From the NCBI GenBank assembly GCA_045531585.1, contig JAZSEH010000004.1:1-35767 (forward strand): a stretch of 35,767 bases of DNA, in the 5' to 3' direction. Source of the DNA: SIG587 sp045531585. Lineage in GTDB: Bacteria; Bacillota; Clostridia; Oscillospirales; Acutalibacteraceae. The position numbers and the translations under genes are program-made. This document shows positions 8,601-16,597 of the stretch, piece after piece; the stretch's first letter is position 1, and every line of letters starts with the position of its first letter. Under the pieces are notes generated by a model. That model did not search any database, had not been told where the DNA came from, and was given only the letters and a program-made list of their open reading frames with translations.

Positions 8601-10837
8601 GCTTCTTCTCCATTCAGGATGACCCTGCCTCCACCACAGGAAAAACCCTTGGTATAAACGTTCGTCACATAAGCCATAACCACGGTGATAACCGTGACGC
8701 TATGTTCAATAACGGCAAAAGCGGCGCGGTGCTTGGCGCAGGCCTTTACAAGATAAGCTACAGCTACTATGCAAAATATATGCCTGAGGATGGATATTTC
8801 GCCGGTTGTGACCAGTGTAAAAACACCCGTATGGCATACTATAAGGACCTTGAAAACGCAACCTTTAAATTTGGTGTAGTAGGCGAGTTTGACGAGTTCT
8901 CAGGTGATAACAAAAAGGCCTTCCAGAGCGAAAACCTGTTTGACCTTACACAGGTTAACGAAAGCTATGAAAGCAAATGGATAAAGGGCTCGGTTTACAT
9001 TGCCGTTACAAAGGATATGGCAAAGAGCGGCGACAACAAGCTGGTTCTCAGCGTATCCGGACTTCCCTTTGGTGTATACCTTGATAATATAACTGTAGAG
9101 CCCGTGAATGACGGTACCGTAATGGTAAACTACACCGTACCCGGCACCAACTACACCTGTGCAATCTTTGGTAAGACCGGCGAAAAGATTGATACCTCGC
9201 TCATAAAGAAGTTTAACTCAAAATATTATGATATTTCCGGCTGGTACACCGATGAGTTGTTAACAAGCAAATTTACATCGGATAAATTCCCCAAAGACCA
9301 CGCTACCCTTTACGGTAAGAAGATGATTAAGCCTGAGGGTATTAAGATTGGCTTTAAGGATTATCCCTGGAAGGGCGATACCTCCTCAACCATAATCTCC
9401 CTTTCTATTATGGACGTTGTTAACGACGGTGTTTCCCATGACGGTGACGGATGGGCACTTAAGGTTGATAACACTAAGAGCACTCAGACCGTTGAAAGCA
9501 AGGGCGTTATGCTTAACCTTGAAAGCAGCGCCTTAGGACTTGACGTTGGTTCGGAATACATAATTAAATATCATTATTACATTAAAGAAGCTGCCACCGA
9601 TAAGGGAAGAGTTGCAATGCAGTTTGTAACCTCCCAGCCCAAAGGAATCTGGGCCACACAGCACGCCCTCTCCCAGAACGTAATCAAAGACTTTAAGGGC
9701 AGCATTGGAAAATGGAAATCCGGTTATGCAGGCGGTACTGTTATTGCTACAGACAAAAGAGAGGCTTACTTACAGGTTCGTATTATTCTCCCCCTGGATT
9801 GTGTTGTTTACTTCGATGATTTCACCGTTACACAGGTGCCCGAGGGAAAATCTGCAGTAATTTATTCTCTTAAAACAGGCTCTGACCCCGAACCCACCAT
9901 TGTTAACACCAATTCGACCGTTAAGCTTAGGAGCGACGTTTCCTTACCTGACAATATGATGCTTGTTGGTTGGTCGATAGGCGGAAGAACCCTTGGCTTT
10001 GAAGAATACCTTGTTGAGCAGAGTGTTAACTTCATCGGTCAGATAACTCGCGCGTCGGTTACCGAGGATTTTGAAAATTACGGATATGACGGTTATAGGG
10101 AATTTATCACCGGTATCTACGGTGTTGACGATGACTGGCAGATTTATGACAGCAAGGCGCAGGGCGGCTCTACAGATAACGTTAAGAGCGGAAGATACTC
10201 GTTAAGAAGCCTTGGTAAACGTCCCACCTTTAAGGCCTTTAACCTTTATATGAATCCCAACTTTAACGATAACACTTTGGCATTCACCCGTAATTATACC
10301 ATTAGTATGTGGGTTAAGACAGTGAATGCGCCTCATAAGCTGGGTGCCATTGAGATAGGAAATAACACAACATGGCGCAACTCCTGGGCTTTGGAAAGTG
10401 AGCGACTTCCCATTGTTCCAATAGCAGACGTTGCTGACGGCGAGTGGCACAGAGTATCCTTTACCTTTATCGCCACAACTCCTTACCTGTCAATATTCAT
10501 TCCCGGTAACCTTGAGATGTATTTTGACGATATTACCCTTGATTATGCAGGCGATAAGGAAATAACCCCCAATGCGGTTTATGAGAAATATATTCCCGCA
10601 TTCTTAACTGCTGACGGTAAGTATGAAGCTCCCGTGGCTGATAGCGCACTTAACGAGTTTGAGCTTGTTAAGCGTACCGAGACCGTAACTCAGGGTGGCA
10701 GTCAGCTTATTACCCTTATTACTCAGAACGTTGGCGCAACAATAGCTATCATCGCAGGTGCAGTAGTGCTTCTTGCAGGAATAGCGGTAGGTACTATTGT
10801 CTTTATAAAGAAACGCAAAGCAAAGGAGGTAAAATAA
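5699..10837 (+). CDS. Giant membrane-anchored surface protein with eight repeat modules
   Basis: From the ATG at 5699 (GGAGG seven nt upstream) the protein has 1712 residues; the longer upstream in-frame start lacks a site. A signal peptide covers about residues 1-40. Jelly-roll-like modules lie at about 44-207, 213-373, 380-554, 560-717, 723-874, 948-1135, 1214-1380 and 1451-1617. Most begin 'I(D/N)FEN' and end 'YHIYxDNIxF' or 'VYxDDxT'. Between them sit InlB/Flg_new-type repeats at about 880-943 ('GYVFSGWYTDETC', 'TLYAGW') and 1139-1209 ('ISGWYTDE'), plus a weaker one near 1386-1446. Residues about 1681-1703 form one membrane helix, followed by a basic tail (KKRKAKEVK). There is no LPXTG sorting motif. 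No catalytic residues are seen. It probably displays glycan-binding modules on the cell surface beside the GH16 enzyme. Binding function is inferred. Confidence 0.8.
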   Translation: MLKFTVNKKTWKRALSALCVLALVLTTVFSIPMDLTAIADDPAAITMDFETDIGHYTGTGLGGSMIKIVDGTNKSGAATKVLMLDSDADIRTRLIKKSDNTVYSLPAGTWKMTYDYKISADNSQELYLLHNVEIDKNVLIPADKNDYCSGTKLTETNLAADTNAGDTWLTNSITFTTDAAVTNIGFGVVTKAYTQDPVYLDNVVFTPVKENNVTIDFESHTENDGGSSVFNIGTKSTLNYNLLDDTNTTKVFAANFSTYYYGQKKATEISNNGSRVKIPAGVYTVTYDYYYYVYTASLSPSYENGGFSFKFADGTNSSYTTFGDEIVDQNKPQGVWNKGETLVNLTKDIELCIYLNYSSYHIYLDNIVFAPYVPEINNDAIDFENYSEHDLSSIYAIKNDPINQGHGKTFGVVFSSAYDGGKKFVELRKGGTGCANGSCFCANTAAVTLKAGEYIVTYDYLFKDAAYKNAPSAGNNHYVQPEQFTFKFAYSKSTEALAFPNTVFGEEIVDQSKTKDTWHSASMQVTLSEDVKHFGFCLEHSPYHIYIDNVKFTPLSEEGLINFENHFENDGGSSIFNIGNKATLQYNSLDNTNLTNILAANFSNLYTGLRKVTELHENGSQIKIPAGTYKITYDYFYYSFTASLNPSYENGGFSYKFSSGTYDSAIGFGSEIVDTNKAENVWNKGEMTVTLTKDTDLCVTLNYSPYHIYLDNIKFTPVTPVDDGAINFENHKDYDGGSSIFNIIAGKGANTTNVLAANFGTMYYGDGKNCQIMNGDGTPVKLPTGFYKLTYDYYYFDFASDVTAQQAKDFTYRFALGSYDSCEKLQGEIVDTTKPQNQWHKGEIEVYIEEETGLCVSLANSPYHIYIDNIKLEEQPPIEVTVSFNTMGGNKIKDIKGYKYQTITVANPTRKGYVFSGWYTDETCTTPAVMKYSVNCTLYAGWTKEGALIFDFDKNNKDFKTGSPYSGGFFSIQDDPASTTGKTLGINVRHISHNHGDNRDAMFNNGKSGAVLGAGLYKISYSYYAKYMPEDGYFAGCDQCKNTRMAYYKDLENATFKFGVVGEFDEFSGDNKKAFQSENLFDLTQVNESYESKWIKGSVYIAVTKDMAKSGDNKLVLSVSGLPFGVYLDNITVEPVNDGTVMVNYTVPGTNYTCAIFGKTGEKIDTSLIKKFNSKYYDISGWYTDELLTSKFTSDKFPKDHATLYGKKMIKPEGIKIGFKDYPWKGDTSSTIISLSIMDVVNDGVSHDGDGWALKVDNTKSTQTVESKGVMLNLESSALGLDVGSEYIIKYHYYIKEAATDKGRVAMQFVTSQPKGIWATQHALSQNVIKDFKGSIGKWKSGYAGGTVIATDKREAYLQVRIILPLDCVVYFDDFTVTQVPEGKSAVIYSLKTGSDPEPTIVNTNSTVKLRSDVSLPDNMMLVGWSIGGRTLGFEEYLVEQSVNFIGQITRASVTEDFENYGYDGYREFITGIYGVDDDWQIYDSKAQGGSTDNVKSGRYSLRSLGKRPTFKAFNLYMNPNFNDNTLAFTRNYTISMWVKTVNAPHKLGAIEIGNNTTWRNSWALESERLPIVPIADVADGEWHRVSFTFIATTPYLSIFIPGNLEMYFDDITLDYAGDKEITPNAVYEKYIPAFLTADGKYEAPVADSALNEFELVKRTETVTQGGSQLITLITQNVGATIAIIAGAVVLLAGIAVGTIVFIKKRKAKEVK

Positions 10838-10839
10838 CA

Positions 10840-12672
10840 ATGAAAAATATTAAAAGATTTATTGCATTATTCCTTTGCCTTGCTATGGTGGTTGGTGCAG
10901 TTGGTTGCACCACCACTACCACCAAGGTTATAACCGATGCCGATATTGTAGGCTCTGACGGACGCTTCCTGTATACAGTTGTTTATGCCGACGGTATATC
11001 CGACCTGATATTGGATGAGGCAAGAAACCTTTCCTCCCAGCTTCGTGAAACCTTTGATATCCGTGTGGACAGAGGAAGTGACGTAAAAATTGCCGAGCCT
11101 GAAACCGAGGCTTACGAGATACTTATAGGCAATACCGACCGTGAGGAAAGCAAAACTGCTCTTGATTATCTTAACGGCACCCGTCTTAACACTGAGAAGG
11201 ACTATCTCATTAAGGTTATGGGTGAGAAGATAGTTATTGTGGCAAATACTGATGAGGTCTTGGCGCAGGCTGTGCGCTACTTTACCACCACCTATGCCAT
11301 CGGCTACGCCGAGTTCACCCCCCTTGGCGAGGGTTATGAGTATTTATTTAAGGCGCAGTATTCCATTAGCGGAGCAAGTATTGCGGAAAATCCCTTAAAC
11401 GAATACGTTATTGTTACCCCTGCTATTAAATCTCTTACCTGGGGTGATAAAATAAGAGAGTTCAGAGAGAACCTTAAGGCAAGCTCGGGTATTGAGCTTA
11501 ATGCCGTTAAGCACGACGTTGCTCCCACCGATAAGGAAATTGTTGTGGGTAACACCAACCGCGAAACAGGCGTTAATCCCTCCGAAAATGATTGGATTAT
11601 TAAGGTTGTGGGCAAAAAGCTTGTTGTGAACGGCGGAAGCGACCTTGCAATAGCCGAAGCAATGGATGCTCTCTTAGAGCTTGAGGCAAAATGCGCTAAA
11701 AACAAGGAGCCTCTTGCATTTGATGCTAATTTTGAACTTAAGGGCACCTACAAGCGTGACGACAGCAACTATTACTTCACCTGGAGTGACGAGTTTAGCG
11801 GTAAAACCCTTGACCGCACAACCTGGGAAGACGTTGATATGAACAACGAAATGGTTACCTCGGTTTACGGCGGTAAATCCTTTAAGGCTGACGCAAGAGA
11901 TGCTTACGTATCGGGTGGCTCAATGCACATTCCCGCTAAGCTTTTAAGCCGAAAGGACTTCCAGCAGGGTCAGGTTGCCACCAACCGCACCATGACCTTC
12001 CAGTACGGAGTTATTGAGATAATGGGTAAATTCCCTGCTTATCCCATAACCACCGCTTTCTGGAGCCTTGCCGCACCCTATGAGGTAATTGACGGCGTTG
12101 TTACTCCCAAAACCCGCATACAGCAGCTTGAGCTTGACTTCCTTGAAAACTTTGGTGAGCCCTGCGACTTCTCCTCACACCTTATGAACTGGTTTACCAA
12201 CGAGGACCTTGCCCAGAATACTACCGCCGGAACAAGCTGGACAACCGGCGGCTCCAAGTGGGGACTTGGCAACCGTTATTACTTTAAGGGCAAGGAGGGT
12301 GAAACCCTTGCAGACGCCTATCACCTATACTCTGTAAGATGGACACCCTATGAAATTTCCTTTGCCTTTGACGGTGATATTTACCACACCATTGACCTGC
12401 TTGCATATTCTGATTTCCGCGGCGGTCAGTATTCAAGAACTCCTATATACATTCTTATCGGCGCCAGCTACGGCGACCCTTGGTATACAAGACTTAAATT
12501 ACCGGATTATGAGGATATGCCGCGATACAGCAATCTTTCGATTGATTATGTACGTCTTTATCAGACCGACACCTATAAGGAAGAAAACGTTTATTGGAGA
12601 ACCCCCGTTACCCAGTATATCCCCGACCTTCCAAAGGAAGTACAGGATGCTCATACAACCTTTGGTTATTAA
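10840..12672 (+). CDS. GH16-family beta-glycanase lipoprotein
   Basis: A 610-residue protein, two nt after the giant surface gene, with AAGGAGG upstream. The signal ends in a lipobox (VGAVGC, cysteine at 23), so it is membrane-tethered outside the cell. Residues about 40-160 and 175-290 are two related alpha/beta domains ('EILIGNTDRE' and 'EIVVGNTNRE'), like the N-terminal domains seen ahead of some glycoside hydrolases. From about 305 to 585 is a GH16 domain: 'FTWSDEFSGKTLD' at its start, 'GVIEIMGKFP', and the catalytic signature ELDFLE at 431-436, giving E431 as nucleophile, D433 as helper and E436 as acid/base. 'YSVRWTPYEISFAFDGD' follows. GH16 enzymes cut beta-1,3/1,4 glucans, galactans and similar chains. 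The exact substrate is not readable. Last gene of the operon. Confidence 0.9.
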   Translation: MKNIKRFIALFLCLAMVVGAVGCTTTTTKVITDADIVGSDGRFLYTVVYADGISDLILDEARNLSSQLRETFDIRVDRGSDVKIAEPETEAYEILIGNTDREESKTALDYLNGTRLNTEKDYLIKVMGEKIVIVANTDEVLAQAVRYFTTTYAIGYAEFTPLGEGYEYLFKAQYSISGASIAENPLNEYVIVTPAIKSLTWGDKIREFRENLKASSGIELNAVKHDVAPTDKEIVVGNTNRETGVNPSENDWIIKVVGKKLVVNGGSDLAIAEAMDALLELEAKCAKNKEPLAFDANFELKGTYKRDDSNYYFTWSDEFSGKTLDRTTWEDVDMNNEMVTSVYGGKSFKADARDAYVSGGSMHIPAKLLSRKDFQQGQVATNRTMTFQYGVIEIMGKFPAYPITTAFWSLAAPYEVIDGVVTPKTRIQQLELDFLENFGEPCDFSSHLMNWFTNEDLAQNTTAGTSWTTGGSKWGLGNRYYFKGKEGETLADAYHLYSVRWTPYEISFAFDGDIYHTIDLLAYSDFRGGQYSRTPIYILIGASYGDPWYTRLKLPDYEDMPRYSNLSIDYVRLYQTDTYKEENVYWRTPVTQYIPDLPKEVQDAHTTFGY

Positions 12673-12678
12673 AATCAA

Positions 12679-12714
12679 CAAGGTGAATGCAAAAAGCATT
12701 CACCTTGTTTTTTT
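12679..12714 (+). terminator. Terminator of the surface-glycan operon
   Basis: Perfect 12-bp stem CAAGGTGAATGC / GCATTCACCTTG with an AAAAA loop, followed by seven T residues. It lies just after the GH16 stop. It may also help the convergent RpiR gene, though the minus-strand tail is weaker. Confidence 0.9.
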
Positions 12715-12716
12715 CT

Positions 12717-13556
12717 TTAATATTTTTTATCCTGCAGCGCAGTTTCGGTGTTATGTATGGCCTGAACGGCTCGGCTGTCTCCTCGGGCTACTATATAGGT
12801 ATAAATGGCATCAAAAATGGTAAGCTGTGCAATGCGTGAGCTCATTGCAAGTATGGTGTGGCGCGTTTCCTCACTTTTTGTATACAGGCATATATCCGCC
12901 TGACTTGTAATGGGGGAGGCACCGTAATTGGTAACGCATATTGTTGTGGCTCCGCAGGCACGTGCCGCCTTAAGCGCCTCCACCGTATCACGGGAGGAGC
13001 CCGAGTGGGAAATGCCTATTGCAACGGTGTTACCGTCCAGATGTGCCGAGATTATAGCCTGCATATGATTATCACAGCAGGCGGTGGCGTTAAGTCCCAC
13101 GCGCAGGAATTTGTGCTGCGCATCCATTGCCACGCTGGCCGAGTTGCCAAGTCCGAAAATTACTATTCTTTCAGCGCCCTTTATGGCCTTTGCCGCCCGT
13201 TCAATCTCCCCTGCATCAAGGGCGGTTTTGGTGTTGTTAAGGGCAACGGCCACGTCGTTTATACGTTTTATAAAAATATCGTAGCAGGAATCATTTTTAT
13301 CTATCTGACCGCTTAATACCGATGCGGCGGAGAGCTCCCCCGCAATGCCTATTTTAAGGGCCTGATAGCCGGAGAAGCCCAGCCTTCGTGAAAAACGTAC
13401 CACCGTGGCATCGCCACAGCCCGAGTTTTCCGCAAGCTCACTTACCGATGATTCTATTAAATCGTCGGGATTCTCAAGTATAAAATCTGCTATTTTTCGC
13501 TCTGCGGGACCCATTTCACCGTAAAGGGAGCGTATTTTATGCAAAACCGATTCCAT
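12717..13556 (-). CDS. RpiR-family phosphosugar-responsive regulator
   Basis: A 279-residue protein. The N-terminal 75 residues form an RpiR helix-turn-helix ('ERKIADFILENP', 'SVSELAENSGCGDATVVRFS', 'RRLGFSGYQALK'). Residues about 120-250 are a SIS domain ('VIFGLGNSASVAMDAQHKFL', 'AIGISHSGSSRDTVEALK') that binds sugar phosphates in known members. It starts at an ATG preceded by AGGAGG and is divergent from the catabolic operon at 13723. The two promoters are placed back to back with a palindrome between their -35 boxes. This makes it the likely regulator of that operon, sensing a phosphorylated intermediate. Whether it represses or activates cannot be read. Confidence 0.93.
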   Translation of the reverse strand: MESVLHKIRSLYGEMGPAERKIADFILENPDDLIESSVSELAENSGCGDATVVRFSRRLGFSGYQALKIGIAGELSAASVLSGQIDKNDSCYDIFIKRINDVAVALNNTKTALDAGEIERAAKAIKGAERIVIFGLGNSASVAMDAQHKFLRVGLNATACCDNHMQAIISAHLDGNTVAIGISHSGSSRDTVEALKAARACGATTICVTNYGASPITSQADICLYTKSEETRHTILAMSSRIAQLTIFDAIYTYIVARGDSRAVQAIHNTETALQDKKY

Positions 13557-13585
13557 TTTGGCCTCCTAAATGAAAATATATTCCA

Positions 13586-13614
13586 ATTTTACACCAAACA
13601 AACAAAATTTTCAA
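13586..13614 (-). promoter_or_regulatory. Promoter of the RpiR gene
   Basis: On the minus strand TTGAAA (13609-13614), 17-nt spacer, TAAAAT (13586-13591). About 30 nt before the rpiR-like start. Confidence 0.75.
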
Positions 13615-13622
13615 TGTTTTTG

Positions 13623-13637
13623 TGAAATAAATTTTCA
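13623..13637. promoter_or_regulatory. Candidate operator between divergent promoters
   Basis: TGAAA-TAAAT-TTTCA, a 5-bp inverted repeat with a 5-nt centre. It lies exactly between the -35 boxes of the RpiR and operon promoters. Spacing and position fit a site for RpiR. Binding is inferred. Confidence 0.45.
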
Positions 13638-13644
13638 AAAGCTA

Positions 13645-13673
13645 TTGAAGGGCAGTAGTTTTTTTGATAAAAT
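13645..13673 (+). promoter_or_regulatory. Promoter of the catabolic operon
   Basis: TTGAAG (13645-13650), 17-nt spacer, TAAAAT (13668-13673), 49 nt before the first gene. Confidence 0.75.
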
Positions 13674-13689
13674 TAAAATGCAATTTTGT

Positions 13690-13705
13690 GTCACTACAAG
13701 GTGAC
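13690..13705. promoter_or_regulatory. Inverted repeat in the operon leader
   Basis: GTCAC-TACAAG-GTGAC lies about 10 nt after the expected transcription start and before the ribosome binding site AGGGGGAG. It could be an operator or a small leader hairpin. No second copy was noticed in the window. Confidence 0.35.
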
Positions 13706-13722
13706 CGTAAGGGGGAGCATTT

Positions 13723-15129
13723 ATGCTTAACTACAAGATAAAAATAGGCCTTGCAATGATTCGCAGAAACGTTTCACCCCGTCCTGAAGGGGCGCCCTTT
13801 AACAAGTACGCCGCCGCAAGAAGGGGTAAATACCTTACCGACTACATACTTGAAAATATGGCAAACGAAAACGTTGAGTTTGTGGACGTTCGCGGCATTG
13901 GTGAGGATGATTTAATATTTGACGATAACAGCGTTAAAGAAACCATTGAACGCTTTAAAGCGGCCGACGTTGACGCGGTGTTTATTGTAAACGTAAACTT
14001 CGGTAATGAGGAGGCCGCAGGGGATATAGCCAAGGCTATAGGTAAGCCTGTACTTATCTGGGCTCCCCTTGATGAGGACTATTATGAGGACGGCGTTCGT
14101 CCCACCGATTCCCAGTGCGGAATATTCGGCACCTCCCGTCAGCTTCAGCGCTACCATATTCCTTTTTCTCATCTGCCCTCCTGCAGGGTTGATTCGGATG
14201 AGTTTAAGGCAGGCCTTGATTCCTTTGTAAGGGTTGCCTGTATGGTTAAGAATTTCTCGGGTATGCGTATAGGACAGGTTGGCGCCCGTCCTGCACCCTT
14301 CTTCTCGGTTATCTGGAACGAGGGTGAGCTTATGGAGAAGTTCGGCGTTAAGTTCGTTTGTTTTAACTTTACTCACATTCAGCAGAGAATGAAGGATACC
14401 GCCGAAAACTGCAAGGCAGAAATTGCCGACGTTGCCGCCTACATTCTCAGCAACTATACCCTTGATGACCTGACACCTGCCTACATAGACCGTATGGCTA
14501 CCATGACGGTTATGTATAAAAACCTTATGGATGAATATAATCTTGACGTGCTTTCGGCCGAGTGCTGGACCGCAACCTTAAATATGTTTGATGGACTTGC
14601 ACCCTGTGCGGTATATTCTATCCTTAACGACATGGGCTATCTTGTTGCCTGCGAAAGCGACGTTCACGCCGCTATGACAATGGTACTGCTTTCCAGTGCA
14701 ACCTTGGGTAAGGGTAAGGTACTGTTCGGTGAGTTTACCGTGCGACACCCTGAGAATAAAAATGCCGAGCTTTTGTGGCATTGCGGCCCCTTCCCACTGT
14801 CCCAAAAGGCGCAAAGCGGTACAGACAGTGAGGCACGCCTTGTTAATCAGCGCCCCTGGTTCCGCGTTAAGGACGGCACCTATACCGTTGCGAGAATGGA
14901 TCAGGAAAGCGGAAATTATATGCTGCTGCCCCTGCTTTGTAAAACCACAACGGGACCAAAAACCAGCGGAACCTACCTTTGGGCAGAGTTTGAGGAGCTG
15001 CAGGCAATAGAGGACCGCCTTATTGAAGGCCCATACATCCACCACTTTGTTGAGATAGAGGGAGATTACAGAAAAGAGCTTGCCGAGTTTGCAAAGTATT
15101 TCCCCAACCTGAAAATAGACAAAATATAA
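13723..15129 (+). CDS. L-fucose/L-arabinose isomerase-like protein
   Basis: A 468-residue protein with the two-part fold pattern of fucose-isomerase-like enzymes. An N-terminal alpha/beta half reads 'VDAVFIVNVNFGNEEAAGDI', and a C-terminal half carries the expected metal ligands: E280 in 'SAECWTA', D313 in 'ACESDVHAAMT' and H440/H441 in 'YIHHFVEI'. Such enzymes interconvert aldoses and ketoses using Mn2+. It is shorter than FucI (about 590 residues), as is usual for the uncharacterised relatives. First gene of the operon, ribosome binding site AGGGGGAG. With aldose epimerase, FGGY kinase and aldolase downstream it probably makes the ketose that is then phosphorylated. The sugar is unknown. 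Confidence 0.8.
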   Translation: MLNYKIKIGLAMIRRNVSPRPEGAPFNKYAAARRGKYLTDYILENMANENVEFVDVRGIGEDDLIFDDNSVKETIERFKAADVDAVFIVNVNFGNEEAAGDIAKAIGKPVLIWAPLDEDYYEDGVRPTDSQCGIFGTSRQLQRYHIPFSHLPSCRVDSDEFKAGLDSFVRVACMVKNFSGMRIGQVGARPAPFFSVIWNEGELMEKFGVKFVCFNFTHIQQRMKDTAENCKAEIADVAAYILSNYTLDDLTPAYIDRMATMTVMYKNLMDEYNLDVLSAECWTATLNMFDGLAPCAVYSILNDMGYLVACESDVHAAMTMVLLSSATLGKGKVLFGEFTVRHPENKNAELLWHCGPFPLSQKAQSGTDSEARLVNQRPWFRVKDGTYTVARMDQESGNYMLLPLLCKTTTGPKTSGTYLWAEFEELQAIEDRLIEGPYIHHFVEIEGDYRKELAEFAKYFPNLKIDKI

Positions 15130-15141
15130 GGAGAGAGAAGA

Positions 15142-16578
15142 ATGAATTATCAAATGAACGAATTTTTATTTGCTATGATTCTCACCGAACTTGAGGATGC
15201 AGTAGGCAAAGAAAATTGCTCCACCCGTGAGATAGACAGGGTTTCCCATTCGGTTGACTACTATTGGCTGTCCCGTATGTGGGCTGACAGAGGTTGCCGT
15301 ATGCCCGAGGCAGATTTTGTTGTTTGCCCCGAGGATGCCACACAGGTTTCCAAGGTAGTTAAAATTGCTAACTATTATAAAATTCCCGTTACCACCTGGG
15401 GTGCAGGCGGCGGTACACAGGGCGGCGCCATCCCCGTTTGCGGCGGTATTATTCTTGATACAAAGCGTATGAACAAAATTTACGAGGTTAATACCGAGGG
15501 TATGTATATTGAGTGTGGCACAGGTGCTATCTATAAGCATATTGAGTGGGCCGCTAACGAGGTTGGCAAGGCAACAATGCACTACCCCTCATCCCTTACC
15601 TGTTCTACCGTGGGCGGCTTCCTTGCTCACCGCGGTATCGGTGTTTGCTCAACTAAATACGGCAAGATTGACGATATGGTGCTGCAGATGGAGGTTGTTC
15701 TTCCCAACGGTGATATTATAAACACCGCCTCTGCTCCAAAGCACGCCGCAGGCCCCGACCTTAACCAGATTTTTATTGGTAGCGAGGGAACCTTAGGTAT
15801 CATCACCAAGGCTCAAATTCGTATATTTGACCAGCCTGAGGAGCGCCGCTTCCGCGGATTCTTATTCCAGGATATGACAGGCGCCTTTAAGGCAAGCCGT
15901 GAGCTTTTACAGAAATTCAAGCCCTCCGTTATGCGCCTTTATGACGAGGCCGAAACCGCATCCCTTATTAAGAAAATTGTTGGTGTTGAGCGCAAGGGCG
16001 CCTTTATGAACATAGCCTACGAGGGTGTTAAGGAAATGGTTGAGGTTGAGGAGAAGATACTCCTTGAAACCTTTAAAAAATACGGCGCTGAGGACTTAGG
16101 CAGCGAGTACGGTGAGAAATGGTGGAAGGAGAAGATAACCTTCTTCTATCCCGGTCATATGATGGATATTCCTCAGATGTTCGGTACAATGGATACCATT
16201 GCCCCCTACGGTAAAATTGAGGAAATTTATTGGGCTATGAAGGAAGCCATTGAAACCAACTTCCCTCAGGCAAAGTTTATTGCCCACTTCTCACACTGGT
16301 ATGAGTGGGGCGCAATGATTTACGACCGCTTTATTATTGAGGGTAAGGACGTTCCTCAGGACCCTGTAGAAGCACTTCGCCTTCATCAGGCAGTATGGAC
16401 CTGCGGCGTAAGAACTGCCCTTGCACACGGCGGTGTTGTTAACGATCACCACGGTGTAGGCATAAAGCTTGGCCGACTTATGAAGGAACAGTACGGCCCT
16501 GCAATGCAGGTATTTGAAGGACTTAAAAAACAGCTTGACCCCAACGGAATTATGAATCCGTTTAAGCTGGGACTTTAA
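15142..16578 (+). CDS. GlcD-type FAD-linked oxidase
   Basis: A 478-residue flavoprotein of the vanillyl-alcohol-oxidase fold. The FAD-binding domain spans about residues 50-235 ('PVTTWGAGGGTQGGA', 'STVGGFLAHRGIGV', 'IFIGSEGTLGIITKA'). The C-terminal FAD-oxidase domain ends with 'NDHHGVGIKLGRLMKEQYG' and 'LDPNGIMNPFKLG'. Relatives oxidise 2-hydroxy acids such as glycolate or D-lactate, and the C-terminus also resembles alkyl-DHAP synthase. It is 12 nt after the isomerase gene and is followed by an iron-sulfur protein. With the fused Etf at 23314 this suggests electrons pass from a hydroxy acid or sugar acid through FAD and Fe-S to Etf. Substrate unknown. Confidence 0.88.
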   Translation: MNYQMNEFLFAMILTELEDAVGKENCSTREIDRVSHSVDYYWLSRMWADRGCRMPEADFVVCPEDATQVSKVVKIANYYKIPVTTWGAGGGTQGGAIPVCGGIILDTKRMNKIYEVNTEGMYIECGTGAIYKHIEWAANEVGKATMHYPSSLTCSTVGGFLAHRGIGVCSTKYGKIDDMVLQMEVVLPNGDIINTASAPKHAAGPDLNQIFIGSEGTLGIITKAQIRIFDQPEERRFRGFLFQDMTGAFKASRELLQKFKPSVMRLYDEAETASLIKKIVGVERKGAFMNIAYEGVKEMVEVEEKILLETFKKYGAEDLGSEYGEKWWKEKITFFYPGHMMDIPQMFGTMDTIAPYGKIEEIYWAMKEAIETNFPQAKFIAHFSHWYEWGAMIYDRFIIEGKDVPQDPVEALRLHQAVWTCGVRTALAHGGVVNDHHGVGIKLGRLMKEQYGPAMQVFEGLKKQLDPNGIMNPFKLGL

Positions 16579-16597
16579 GAAAGGGAGGAAAAAGTTT

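Noticed and set aside
10604..10837. LPXTG sorting signal on the giant surface protein
   Set aside because: No LPXTG-like motif precedes the membrane helix; the basic tail suggests simple membrane anchoring.
13912..14376. Minus-strand frame inside the isomerase-like gene
   Set aside because: It is a shadow of the real gene, with no site or motif.
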